Assembly (NCBI GenBank): GCA_019420345.1 | Contig: JAHZHI010000053.1 | Span: 1-64,000, forward strand | Direction of reading: 5' to 3' | Length of the DNA: 64,000 nt | Source: Peptococcaceae bacterium | GTDB lineage: Bacteria > Bacillota > Peptococcia > Peptococcales > Peptococcaceae | Part shown: piece by piece, positions 9,156 through 17,714 of the stretch | Layout of the letters: each line of letters starts with the position of its first letter | How positions within the stretch are numbered: position 1 is the first letter of the stretch | Notes under the pieces: generated by a model | The model's input: only the letters and a program-made list of their open reading frames with translations | What the model was told of the DNA's origin: nothing | Database searches by the model: none | Translations under genes and position numbers: made by a program

Positions 9156-10345
9156 AGCTGCACCTCCGGCGCCGGAATGGCGCACTCATCGTCCGTCAGA
9201 TAGCAGGCTGGATCAAAGCCCCAGAAATCCCCTGTCACCGCTTCACCGCGGGCGCGGAAATTGCCGTTGCAGATAGACAGCCAGCTGCAGGCACGACAGC
9301 GTGCATCCAACAGCGGCTTGCGATCCTTGAGCCCGGCCAAAAGCGGCAGGCTGGTATCGCTCCAAATCTCGCCAAAGGCGCGTTCGCGCACGTTCCCCAA
9401 GGTGTGATGCTGGGTGAATTGATCGGGATGCACGTTGCCTTCGTTGTCGACGTTGGCAAAGGCCATGCCGGAACGGTTGCCGCCGCTCATTGACAGCAGG
9501 CGATAGATGGCCGCGGCGCGTTCCGGGTCTTTGTCACGGTATTTGAGGTAAAGATACGGCCCATCGGCATGATTGTCCACGAGGAGCACCTCTTTTTTCA
9601 AGCCGCGGCGGTCAAAATCCAGCACGCGATCGACAATCACATCCACCACGGCGCGGGTTTCTTCGGCGCTCAGGTCTTCAGCACGAATGGCGGCACCGCG
9701 GCCGGAGTAGACCAAATGATAGAAGCAAATGCGGTCGATGTCCTCCTGCTCAAGCAAATCGAGCACCGCCGGCACCGACGCCATGTTGCTGCGATTGATC
9801 GTGAACCGCAGCCCCACACGCTGGCCCACCGCACGGCAGTTGCGAATGCCTTCGAGAGCACGTGCATAAGCACCTTCCACGCCGCGAAAAGCGTCGTTGA
9901 CCGCTGGATCACCGTCGATGGAGATGCCTACATAACCGATGCCGTGGTCCTTGATGGTGCGTGCCATTTCCGGTGTGATCAAGGTGCCATTGGTCGACAG
10001 CGTGGCACGAATGCCTTTTTCCCGCGCATAGGCTGTTAAGGTGAACAGATCCTCGCGCATCAGCGGTTCGCCGCCAGTAAACAGAATCACAGGCACACGA
10101 AAAGCCGCCAGCGCATCAATAAAAGCCAGCGCTTCGGCGGTGGTCAGTTCACCGGCGTAACGCTTGCCTTCCGAATTGGCGTAGCAATGGCGGCATTTCA
10201 AATTGCAGGTGCGGGTGCAGTTCCAGCTCACGACGGGCCCGCGCCCCACAGCGACCCCATTTGGGGCATGACAACTTTCCGGCGTATAACGCAAATCATC
10301 CCCATAATAGGCGTCGCCGGTCAATAATTTTGTTAGACTAAGCAT
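9152..10345 (-). CDS. ahbC: Radical SAM didecarboxysiroheme processing enzyme AhbC
   Basis: 397 residues. The radical-SAM motif CTRTCNLKCRHC spans residues 43-54 (cluster ligands C47, C51, C54). TGGEPLMREDLF follows, and the C-terminal SPASM-type region contains CRACSWLSICNGNFRARG. The family removes the C2 and C7 acetate side chains of 12,18-didecarboxysiroheme to give Fe-coproporphyrin III. It is the first large gene of the operon, with a GGGA site upstream and transcription probably from the composite element at 10501-10572. The NirJ label is close. The full AhbA-B-C-D set and the absence of heme d1 genes in view favour heme b synthesis. Confidence 0.82.
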   Translation of the reverse strand: MLSLTKLLTGDAYYGDDLRYTPESCHAPNGVAVGRGPVVSWNCTRTCNLKCRHCYANSEGKRYAGELTTAEALAFIDALAAFRVPVILFTGGEPLMREDLFTLTAYAREKGIRATLSTNGTLITPEMARTIKDHGIGYVGISIDGDPAVNDAFRGVEGAYARALEGIRNCRAVGQRVGLRFTINRSNMASVPAVLDLLEQEDIDRICFYHLVYSGRGAAIRAEDLSAEETRAVVDVIVDRVLDFDRRGLKKEVLLVDNHADGPYLYLKYRDKDPERAAAIYRLLSMSGGNRSGMAFANVDNEGNVHPDQFTQHHTLGNVRERAFGEIWSDTSLPLLAGLKDRKPLLDARCRACSWLSICNGNFRARGEAVTGDFWGFDPACYLTDDECAIPAPEVQL

Positions 10346-10491
10346 AATTTCCCTTTCATATCAATCCCTTGACGATAAATACCTTCCAAACTCATGCGCC
10401 CTGTGCCTGCTGTTCTCCATGCAGCAGTGCCGATCGCCAAACGCTGAACGCCCTCGGCAGTACGGCAGACAGGGCTGCTCGTGATGAACAT
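10333..10491 (-). CDS. Possible 52-residue leader ORF upstream of ahbC
   Basis: An ATG at 10491 opens a 52-residue frame that ends by overlapping the first codons of ahbC (13-bp overlap). It contains one early cysteine (SSPVCRTAEG) and several basic residues. The ribosome-binding site (GTGGAA) is weak. It could be a leader peptide coupling translation to ahbC, or a chance frame in a GC-rich 5' UTR. I recognise no family. Confidence 0.25.
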   Translation of the reverse strand: MFITSSPVCRTAEGVQRLAIGTAAWRTAGTGRMSLEGIYRQGIDMKGKLCLV

Positions 10492-10500
10492 TTCTATTCC

Positions 10501-10572
10501 ACGTTCATTTTGCGTTCTCAGTATACTAAAAAAAGCAGGCGCGGTCAACCATTGATTGACTGCGCCTGCAAA
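10501..10572 (-). promoter_or_regulatory. Composite terminator/promoter element, copy A
   Basis: A 14-bp stem (10535-10548 with 10556-10569) followed by a T run on the minus strand terminates the upstream DUF3783-like gene. The distal arm and T run are also a promoter: TTGACC (10543-10548), 17 bp, TATACT (10520-10525), reading into the ahb operon. Nearly the same ~72-bp sequence recurs at 11221-11292. Confidence 0.7.
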
Positions 10573-10619
10573 TAATATTTAATGTTGTGTGCCGACTATC
10601 GCGTGCCGCTGGCCGGCCT

Positions 10620-11204
10620 TTAGGCCAGCAGTGCCTTCATGGCATTCTGCAGATTGACGATATGTTTGTCGATGTCCTTTGGATCGATCTGATCAAACTG
10701 GCTGTCGGTATCGCTGACCACCGCATCCAGAAAATCGTTGGCGTTGGCAATGGCGATTTTCAGCGTGCTCCAGCGGTCTTGATCGTAGCGCTCTTCTTTA
10801 AGTGCAGAGCAGCCATCGATCATCTGCTGCAGGAAGCCCAGCTTGGCCAAAAACTGCTGATAATCGCGGTGACCGATGAGTACATCCCCCAGGGTGAGGC
10901 CCATCATGCTGTCATCAGCCAGCACCTGATAGCCAAAGACGATGCCATTGTCGACAAGCTTGTCGAGGAACTTGGCAGCAGCGTCGTGTTCAATATCGGC
11001 AGCATTGAAAATGATGCCAGGATCTTCTGGCAGGTCTTCTGCTGGATGCGCCTTGGCGTCTGCAACACCTGCAAATAGATCGCCCAACGTCTGACCAGCG
11101 GCGTCTTTGCCGACATAACGATGTTCCAGCCCTTCTTCAGCGAGGATTTCGCTCAAACGTTTGGCGCGGCTGTCTTCTTCTGGAATTTGATACAAAATTA
11201 TCAT
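10620..11204 (-). CDS. DUF3783-like protein of unknown function
   Basis: 194 residues, soluble, acidic. The N-terminus (MIILYQIPEED) and the GQTLGDLFAG segment resemble DUF3783 proteins, an uncharacterised Firmicutes family. The middle part contains DDSMMGLTLGDVLIGH and the C-terminal ~80 residues look helical. I chose the start at 11204 with AAAGGGG nine bases upstream; an in-frame ATG at 11228 is an alternative created by the duplicated promoter element. It has its own promoter (copy B) and terminator (copy A), so it is probably monocistronic. No catalytic motif is visible. Confidence 0.6.
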   Translation of the reverse strand: MIILYQIPEEDSRAKRLSEILAEEGLEHRYVGKDAAGQTLGDLFAGVADAKAHPAEDLPEDPGIIFNAADIEHDAAAKFLDKLVDNGIVFGYQVLADDSMMGLTLGDVLIGHRDYQQFLAKLGFLQQMIDGCSALKEERYDQDRWSTLKIAIANANDFLDAVVSDTDSQFDQIDPKDIDKHIVNLQNAMKALLA

Positions 11205-11220
11205 AAATGGTATCCCCTTT

Positions 11221-11292
11221 ACGTTCATTTTTACTTCTTCAGTGTACGAAAAAAAGCAGGCGCGGTCAACCATTGTTTGACTGCGCCTGCAA
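11221..11292 (-). promoter_or_regulatory. Composite terminator/promoter element, copy B
   Basis: The hairpin with T run ends the htrA transcript. The same bases give TTGACC (11264-11269), 17 bp, TACACT (11241-11246), directed at the DUF3783-like gene. About 88% identical to copy A by eye. Confidence 0.7.
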
Positions 11293-11302
11293 AAAGACGT
11301 TG

Positions 11303-12823
11303 TTAGCTTTGTTCGCCGAGGGTGACTTTCACCTCGCTGCTCTGTCCGCTGCGGTCCACCGTTAGTGTAACACTGTCACCAGGCTGTTTGCTGCCCAGGT
11401 ATTTGGAGAGATCTTCAAAGCTGGAGACTGTGGTGCCGTCCACGCCGGTGATGACATCGCCCATGCGGATGCCTGCGGTATAGGCTGGACCGCCTTCGGT
11501 GACGCCGGCGACAAGGATGCCGCTGGTCTGATCAATGCCGACCTGATGGGCCAGGTCTTCATCCAAGCTGTAGCCGGTGATGCCGACCCAGGCTTTCTTT
11601 GTGGAGGTGTTGGTGTTGCTGCCGTCCTTGACGCTGTTGACGAAATCAAGCACGGTGTTGCTTGGGATGGCAAAGCCCATGCCTTCAACATCGTACATGC
11701 TGTTGGAGGACACCTTCAAAGAGTTGATGCCGATGAGCTGAGCCTGGCCGTTGAGCAGGGCACCGCCGCTGTTGCCGTTGTTGATGGCGGCGTTGGTCTG
11801 GATGTAGCCAATGTTGCCGCTTTCGCTGGAGATCTGGCGGTCAATGCCGCTGACGATCCCATCGGTGACGGTGTTGGCAAATTCGCTGCCGAGAGGGTTC
11901 CCAATAGCGACGGCCAGGTCACCAACTTGTACCTGATCGCTGTCAGAGAAGCTCAGATAAGGCAGGTTCGAGCCATCGATCTTGAGCACAGCCAGATCAA
12001 GGCTGGAATCAGCACCGAGCACCTTGGCATCATACTGGGTGCCATCTTCGGTGGTGACAACGACACTGTCGGCCCCTTCGATGACGTGATAGTTTGTAAC
12101 GATCATGCCATCTTCACTGATGATGACGCCAGAACCATAGCCCTGGGCAGTGTCTTCACCACTGCTTTGCTGCTGATTCTGTGCAAAGCCAAAGATGTTG
12201 GTGGACTGGCTGGAAGTCATATTATAAACGCTGACGACGGCTGGCATGGCTTCAGCTGCAATGCTGGAAACCGTCATGTTGCCATCGGAGTCGTAGGTAA
12301 TTTTATCGGTATTGTGCGGCGTCGATACAGCCTGAATGGTACCGCCGGAGCTTGTCTTTGCACCCACAAAGCCACCGGCTGCCCCGCCAATGATGGCCCC
12401 AATGATGAGCGCAGCGATCACTTTCACCATGCCACTGTTCTTCACGCGACGTGTCTTACCGCCAGGTTTCTTATCTCCTTGATGGGGAATCGGCTGTACC
12501 AGTCCCACCTGTTCCGCTTCAACGTGTTCAGCTTCGCCGTCTGCGGATGCGGTCGCTGACTGTGCAGCATCCGTTGCTGTTGCTGCTGATGATGCAGCGT
12601 CTGACTGTGCAGCGCCGGCCTCTGGGGCTGCCTGTGCGGATGTCTGCTGCGCCGCAGCATCAGCACGCACATAGGTGCTGCCTTCGTAGGCATCACCGAC
12701 AGGCTGTGCCAAACGGGTGGCATCACCAGCTTGCGCCGCATCTGCGCGTACATAACTGGACGCAGACCGTTCCTGTTCTTTTCCCTGGGAAGCATTATTG
12801 GTTGGTTTTTGATCGTTTTCCAT
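11303..12823 (-). CDS. htrA: HtrA/DegP-type membrane serine protease with PDZ domain
   Basis: 506 residues. A long low-complexity cytoplasmic N-terminus (1-130, rich in Ala/Gln/Thr, with YVRADAAQ repeated) precedes one membrane helix (about 132-155) and an extracytoplasmic trypsin-like domain. The catalytic triad is visible: His246 (TNYHVIEG), Asp276 (SSLDLAVL) and Ser352 (NNGNSGGALL). One PDZ domain follows (about 408-500, with AGIRMGDVITGVDG). The family degrades or refolds misfolded exported proteins. Directly downstream of the yycJ gene, as in the walRKHIJ-htrA arrangement of Bacilli, but no walRK genes are present here. An AAGGAG site supports the start. Confidence 0.93.
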   Translation of the reverse strand: MENDQKPTNNASQGKEQERSASSYVRADAAQAGDATRLAQPVGDAYEGSTYVRADAAAQQTSAQAAPEAGAAQSDAASSAATATDAAQSATASADGEAEHVEAEQVGLVQPIPHQGDKKPGGKTRRVKNSGMVKVIAALIIGAIIGGAAGGFVGAKTSSGGTIQAVSTPHNTDKITYDSDGNMTVSSIAAEAMPAVVSVYNMTSSQSTNIFGFAQNQQQSSGEDTAQGYGSGVIISEDGMIVTNYHVIEGADSVVVTTEDGTQYDAKVLGADSSLDLAVLKIDGSNLPYLSFSDSDQVQVGDLAVAIGNPLGSEFANTVTDGIVSGIDRQISSESGNIGYIQTNAAINNGNSGGALLNGQAQLIGINSLKVSSNSMYDVEGMGFAIPSNTVLDFVNSVKDGSNTNTSTKKAWVGITGYSLDEDLAHQVGIDQTSGILVAGVTEGGPAYTAGIRMGDVITGVDGTTVSSFEDLSKYLGSKQPGDSVTLTVDRSGQSSEVKVTLGEQS

Positions 12824-12864
12824 ATTAAAACAGCTCCTTCGCTAGTATATGAACGTGGTTTATC

Positions 12865-13650
12865 TTAAAGAGAGAGCGCCAGCGGCAGCTTTTGCTGTGC
12901 CACCCAAAGCCTGAAATGGGCTGCCCGCGGAGGGGTGGCATGCAGCTGGTCATAAACGGTGTGGAAGGCACGCTGTGGCAGATTGTTTTTTTCACTCAAA
13001 TGCGCCAGCACCACATGTTGGGTGCGGCCGCCAATGAGATCACTCAGCGCCTGCGCGCAGGTGTCGTTGGAGAGATGGCCGTGATCCGATGCGATGCGCC
13101 GTTTCAGCATCGCTGGATAAGGACCGGTGCGCAGCATCTCACGATCATGGTTGGCCTCCAATAGCAGCACGTCGCTGTCGTTCAGCGCCTCCAGATTATC
13201 CTCTGAGAGGCAGCCGGCGTCGGTCAGCATGCCGATCTTTTTTTCGCGCCAGTGAATTTGATAGCTTACAGGGTCTGCCGCATCGTGACTGACACGTGTC
13301 CAGCCGATGTCAAAATCGGCCAGCGCCATGCCATCGCCTTCCAGCGGATGAAACAGGCTCCTGTCCACCTTGCCGATGACACGTTCTTCGAGCGCTTCGA
13401 GCGTGCCGGCAGTGCCATAAACAGGCAGGTGATAGCGGCGCAAAAGCGGCCCAAGTCCCGCCACATGGTCGCGGTGTTCATGGGTGATAAAGATGCCTCG
13501 CAGCGCCTCCATGCCGCCAATCTCTTGCTCGTTGACGCCAGCCACCAGCCGCTTCAGGCTGATGCCGCAGTCAATGAGAAAGGCGCCTTCGTCGCTGGCG
13601 AGCACATAACAGTTTCCTTTGCTGCCACTTGCTAAACTCACAAATTGCAC
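12865..13650 (-). CDS. yycJ: YycJ/WalJ-type metallo-beta-lactamase-fold hydrolase
   Basis: 261 residues, cytoplasmic. The ITHEHRDH motif (HxHxDH) and a late histidine (VLAHLSEKN) mark a two-metal beta-lactamase-fold hydrolase. The opening SLASGSKGNCY and LIDCGIS are typical of YycJ/WalJ, implicated in cell-division coordination and exonuclease activity in Bacillus. It ends 41 bp before htrA, on the same strand, so the two probably share a transcript. Full family length. Confidence 0.88.
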   Translation of the reverse strand: MQFVSLASGSKGNCYVLASDEGAFLIDCGISLKRLVAGVNEQEIGGMEALRGIFITHEHRDHVAGLGPLLRRYHLPVYGTAGTLEALEERVIGKVDRSLFHPLEGDGMALADFDIGWTRVSHDAADPVSYQIHWREKKIGMLTDAGCLSEDNLEALNDSDVLLLEANHDREMLRTGPYPAMLKRRIASDHGHLSNDTCAQALSDLIGGRTQHVVLAHLSEKNNLPQRAFHTVYDQLHATPPRAAHFRLWVAQQKLPLALSL

Positions 13651-13861
13651 CGTTGTTCCTCCTTCAATTCGTTCATATTATACGTCGTTATCGATCAAAA
13701 GTGATGTGGGTCCAGTTACGGTTTATCGAGAAAGTATTAAGATTTTACCACACACAACAAAATATTATACCTGTTTATCGACACCTTCACAAGCGCCAGC
13801 CACCACCAGTCCCACACAATGAAAAAAAATTTTTTTCAACCGCTGAGTCTGCGTGCGTTTG

Positions 13862-13870
13862 TGATATAAT
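13862..13870 (+). promoter_or_regulatory. Extended -10 promoter of the SNF2 helicase gene
   Basis: TG-A-TATAAT at 13862-13870, 36 bp before the start codon; no good -35 is visible, as expected for an extended -10 promoter. AAAGGAGG precedes the ATG. Confidence 0.55.
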
Positions 13871-13905
13871 AAAAGAATGCACAAAAAAGGAGGCCATTCA
13901 TAGTC

Positions 13906-16900
13906 ATGTCGATTCGCGATCTGATTCACGCATATACACAAGACAAATCGATCATCAGTCAGGGGCTGGCGCTTTACCAGCTGGGCAAAGTCCAACACAT
14001 TAAGATCGATAACATGGATCATATTCCAGGCGGCCAATGTACGCTGTCCTATTCCAAGAGCATTCTTGCCGACGCCGAAGTGGGGGGGGAGAATCCTTTC
14101 GTCGTCATCCGCGGTGAAGACTTGCTCAATTTCCACTGTTCCTGCGGCGGCGACGCCGGCAGCACCACCTTCTGCAAACATTTGGTGGCACTGGTGCGCG
14201 CCCTTTCGGACATTCTCATGCCGCCGCGCACCCAGGTGGACCAGCGTGCCGTGACAGCGCTGCTCGATCAATACGAGCCAAAGGTCACCTTCTCACCCAC
14301 CGGCAGCGGCAAAGCCACCACATCATTGGTGACACTGATCCCACAGCTGGATTTTGACCCTTACAAGCAATATTTCAGCCTGGAATTTCATATCGCGACA
14401 CCGCGCAAAGCCTACGTGCTCAAAAACATTTCCGATTTCTATATGCATCTGCGCCGCGGCGAAACCGTCACCTACGGCAAGCAGCTCGTGCTTGAACACA
14501 AACGCGAGAATTTTGACCAGCCAAGCCAGTTCTATCTGGATCTCATTGATAACGCCTTTGAGTGGATGTGTTACAGCACCAACAAATACATCGGCGATCT
14601 GCCAAAAATTGGCCGCTATCTGCGTCTGTCTCATAATCAGTTCGACCAGTTGTTTGACCACATCGTTAAACACGGCGGCGAAATCAATGCCCGCCGCGCC
14701 GGCGGCGAGACCATTCGCCTGCACATGAGCTGCCACACGCCAGAAACCGCCGTGCAGGTGGTGGCCCGCTCTGAAGATGCTTATCAGCTGGGCATTGTCA
14801 TGGACGAATTCAACATCCTTTCCAATGCACAAACCAGCTATCTCTACAACGAACGCTTCGTACTGCGGCCAAGCGACGGCTATCAGCTCCATGTACTGCC
14901 GTTGATCCGCGCTGCCAAGCAGATGGGCAACGACTTCGTCCTCAACGGCGAGCAGCTCACCCGTTTCATGGCGCTGGTGGTGCCGCAAATCCATCCTTAT
15001 GTAAAGCTCGAAATTGACCCAACCGTACAGCATGAACACATGCCCGATGGGCTCACCATTCAGCTCACACTCGACTATCCACAGCGCAACACCATCCGCG
15101 GCCGCCTGCGCTTCCGCTATGGCAAGGCCGTGTTCAATCCGCTGACACCGGAAGAAATTCCACCACAGCTGCTGCGCGACATCGATGCCGAAAACAACTT
15201 CGCTGCACTGCTCGACAAGTACCGTTTCTCGGTCAATGAAGACGAGTGGCTGCTCGTCGGCGAAGAAGCCATCTACGATTTTCTCCACGAAGGGCTGCCG
15301 GAAATGATGCCTTTGGCGGAAATCGACATTGAAGACACCCTTTCTCGCGTACGTCCACGCCAGGCCATGGCGCCAAACATGGAAGCCAACGTCACCCACG
15401 GCGTGCTGGAACTGAAATTTGATGAAAAAGTTTACGGCATGGAAGTCTTTCTCCAGGTGTTGGCTGCCTATCGCGCTGGAAAAAAATACATCCGTCTCAC
15501 CGACGACACCTATATCGATATCATCAACCCACAGGTGCGTGCCGTCAGTGACTTGCTTGCTGACTGCGGCATTACGCCAAAGCAGCTCAGTGAAGACGAC
15601 ACGGTAACCCTGCCGCTTTACCGCGCCCTCACCCTTGATGCCTTCAACGATGCCGACAGCGGTGTTCATTTCGACCGCCGCGAAGCGTTCCGCACCCTTG
15701 CCGAAGAAATCACCGGCGGCAGTGCTGCAGTTGATACGCCGGTGCCAGAAGGCCTGCAGGCCACCTTGCGCAGCTACCAATACGCAGGGTATCAATGGCT
15801 TGTGCGGCTGGCGCGCCTTGGCTTTGGCGGCATCCTCGCCGATGACATGGGGCTCGGCAAAACCCTGCAGACCATCGCCTACCTGCTGCATCAGCACGAA
15901 GAAAATCCAGAGGCACGCTCCATCATCGTTATGCCGACCTCGCTCATCTATAACTGGGAAGCCGAGCTTAAACGCTTTGCGCCAAGCCTGTCTTACCGCA
16001 TCATCGTCGGCAGCAAAAAGGAACGCACCGCGCTGCTCACCGATGTACCGCCAGGCACCTTGCTGCTCACCAGCTACGCCACCCTGCGCCGTGATGCGTC
16101 GCTCTATGACGACATGACCTTCGACTCGATCATCTCCGACGAAGGCCAGTACATCAAAAACAGCTACACCCAAAACACGCGCAGCCTCAAAAGCCTCAAC
16201 GGCCTGCACCATTTCTCACTGACCGGCACCCCAATTGAAAACTCCCTCGCCGATCTCTGGAGCATCATGGATTTCTGCCTGCCAGGCTATCTCCACAGCT
16301 GGCGTGAATTCCGCCACCTCTACGAGATTCCAATCACCCGCTACGAGGACACCGCCCGCCTGAACCAGCTCAAGCGCCAGATTGCGCCGTTCATCCTGCG
16401 CCGCATGAAAAACGACGTTCTCACCGAGCTGCCAGATAAAATTGATACCGTTCTCTATGCCGAACTCAGCGAAGAAGAACGCCGCATCTACCACACCCAG
16501 CTGGCCCTCAGCCACAAAGCCTTCATCGAAGAAATCGCCGGTCACTCCCTGGCCCAGTCCCGCGTGCGTGTGCTCACGCTGCTCATGCGCCTGCGCCAGG
16601 TGTGCTGCTCACCAGCCCTCTTCCTGGACGGCTTCGACAAGCCATCGGCCAAGCTCTCCCTCTGCCTCTCGGTCATCGAGGACCGCGCCACAGCGGGCCA
16701 CCAGATGCTCGTTTTCAGCCAGTTCACCAGCGTTCTCGACATGATCGCGCCAGAGCTTGACAAGCGCGGCATCGCCTATGTCACCCTCACCGGCAAAACC
16801 AAGAGCCAGGACCGCATGGAGCTCGTCAACCGCTTCAACAAAGAAAAAATCCCTGTCTTCCTCATCTCGCTGAAAGCCGGCGGCATCGGCCTCAACCTCA

Positions 16901-17235
16901 CCAGTGCCGACACCGTCATCCACTTCGACCCATGGTGGAACCAAAGCGTGGAAAACCAGGCCACCGACCGCACCCACCGCATCGGTCAGAAAAAGAGCGT
17001 TCATGTTATTCGCCTCATCACCAAAGACACCATCGAGGAAAAAATTCTCGAACTCAAAGAGAAAAAGCAGGCGCTCTCCGACGCCATCATCACCTCCGAA
17101 GAAGGCGTCATCTCTCGTCTCACCATGGACGACCTGCACAACCTCTTTGCCCTCGATTACACCGACATGCCAAACCTTGCACCGGCACCACGCCCACGCC
17201 GCGAAACCTACACCGTGGAAGACACAAACGCATAA
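13906..17235 (+). CDS. SWIM zinc-finger SNF2-family helicase
   Basis: 1109 residues. An N-terminal SWIM zinc finger (CSCGGDAGSTTFCKH, about residues 73-90) is followed by a long SNF2-associated region. The two RecA-like lobes cover roughly 620-1090: motif I DDMGLGKTLQT, motif II DEGQ, motif III-like SLTGTPIENS, and motif VI TDRTHRIGQKKSV. Such Rad54/HepA-like translocases occur singly in many Firmicutes and probably remodel RNA polymerase or other DNA-bound proteins. The exact role is unknown. Strong promoter and AAAGGAGG site; two terminators follow. Intact and monocistronic. Confidence 0.92.
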   Translation: MSIRDLIHAYTQDKSIISQGLALYQLGKVQHIKIDNMDHIPGGQCTLSYSKSILADAEVGGENPFVVIRGEDLLNFHCSCGGDAGSTTFCKHLVALVRALSDILMPPRTQVDQRAVTALLDQYEPKVTFSPTGSGKATTSLVTLIPQLDFDPYKQYFSLEFHIATPRKAYVLKNISDFYMHLRRGETVTYGKQLVLEHKRENFDQPSQFYLDLIDNAFEWMCYSTNKYIGDLPKIGRYLRLSHNQFDQLFDHIVKHGGEINARRAGGETIRLHMSCHTPETAVQVVARSEDAYQLGIVMDEFNILSNAQTSYLYNERFVLRPSDGYQLHVLPLIRAAKQMGNDFVLNGEQLTRFMALVVPQIHPYVKLEIDPTVQHEHMPDGLTIQLTLDYPQRNTIRGRLRFRYGKAVFNPLTPEEIPPQLLRDIDAENNFAALLDKYRFSVNEDEWLLVGEEAIYDFLHEGLPEMMPLAEIDIEDTLSRVRPRQAMAPNMEANVTHGVLELKFDEKVYGMEVFLQVLAAYRAGKKYIRLTDDTYIDIINPQVRAVSDLLADCGITPKQLSEDDTVTLPLYRALTLDAFNDADSGVHFDRREAFRTLAEEITGGSAAVDTPVPEGLQATLRSYQYAGYQWLVRLARLGFGGILADDMGLGKTLQTIAYLLHQHEENPEARSIIVMPTSLIYNWEAELKRFAPSLSYRIIVGSKKERTALLTDVPPGTLLLTSYATLRRDASLYDDMTFDSIISDEGQYIKNSYTQNTRSLKSLNGLHHFSLTGTPIENSLADLWSIMDFCLPGYLHSWREFRHLYEIPITRYEDTARLNQLKRQIAPFILRRMKNDVLTELPDKIDTVLYAELSEEERRIYHTQLALSHKAFIEEIAGHSLAQSRVRVLTLLMRLRQVCCSPALFLDGFDKPSAKLSLCLSVIEDRATAGHQMLVFSQFTSVLDMIAPELDKRGIAYVTLTGKTKSQDRMELVNRFNKEKIPVFLISLKAGGIGLNLTSADTVIHFDPWWNQSVENQATDRTHRIGQKKSVHVIRLITKDTIEEKILELKEKKQALSDAIITSEEGVISRLTMDDLHNLFALDYTDMPNLAPAPRPRRETYTVEDTNA

Positions 17236-17240
17236 AAAAA

Positions 17241-17271
17241 TGCTCGACAGCCATTGCTGTCGAGCATTTTT
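17241..17271 (+). terminator. Terminator of the SNF2 gene
   Basis: 11-bp stem (17241-17251 with 17256-17266) followed by TTTTT, 5 bp after the stop codon. Confidence 0.85.
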
Positions 17272-17276
17272 CATGC

Positions 17277-17314
17277 AAAAAGACCGAAGCAGCGTTCAGC
17301 GCTTCGGTCTTTTG
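17277..17314. terminator. Second, bidirectional terminator
   Basis: 10-bp perfect stem (17281-17290 with 17301-17310) flanked by A and T tracts. It can serve the SNF2 gene from the left and the small minus-strand genes from the right. Confidence 0.75.
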
Positions 17315-17324
17315 TTTCCATTGT

Positions 17325-17432
17325 TCAACCAAAAAAACGTTCTTTTACACGTGGCACCACGTAACGCGCAGCCGTCAACACCACTGCCACTTTCAATACC
17401 GCACGCAGGGCGCGTTTCAGTAACTTTTTCAT
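17325..17432 (-). CDS. 35-residue small basic membrane-associated protein
   Basis: A short frame starting MKKLLKRAL, with a hydrophobic centre (VLKVAVVLTAA) and a basic tail (RVKERFFG). A GAGGG ribosome-binding site lies about 6 nt upstream and a terminator follows at once, which argues for a real gene. Family unknown. It starts 10 bp after the stop of the neighbouring small gene, so the two look like a two-gene operon. Confidence 0.5.
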   Translation of the reverse strand: MKKLLKRALRAVLKVAVVLTAARYVVPRVKERFFG

Positions 17433-17441
17433 GAGAATCCC

Positions 17442-17618
17442 TCACTTTCTAACCATACGAACCAACAGCGTTACAGCACCTACTGCCAACAACAGGCCCA
17501 GGCCGAGATCAATGGCAGAGTCTTTTAAAGATGTTAAACCTTTCAACATATGCAGCAGACGAGCGTCAGCAACCTCCATTGACGCCCATCCTTCGCCTCC
17601 TTTCGTTGTTACTACCAT
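17442..17618 (-). CDS. 58-residue small single-pass membrane protein
   Basis: Frame with a C-terminal transmembrane helix (DLGLGLLLAVGAVTLLVRM) and a terminal RK. Start uncertain: ATG at 17618 has GGG nearby, and an in-frame ATG at 17579 would give 45 residues. A strong GGAGG at about 17597 lies between the two. No family recognised. Probably co-transcribed with the 35-residue gene. Confidence 0.45.
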   Translation of the reverse strand: MVVTTKGGEGWASMEVADARLLHMLKGLTSLKDSAIDLGLGLLLAVGAVTLLVRMVRK

Positions 17619-17714
17619 GATACCCTAAAATGCGCTCGTTGTCAGCCAATATTTTCGCAAATTTCTAAATTATGACGAACGTCCTTATTTCATTGCGGAC
17701 TTGTAGGAATAAAG

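Noticed and set aside
9156..9185. N-terminal extension of AhbD
   Set aside because: In frame, but it lies inside ahbC without its own ribosome-binding site, whereas GGAGGTG precedes the ATG at 9155.
14323..16212. A 629-residue open frame opposite the SNF2 gene
   Set aside because: Antisense shadow; the plus strand encodes all helicase motifs.
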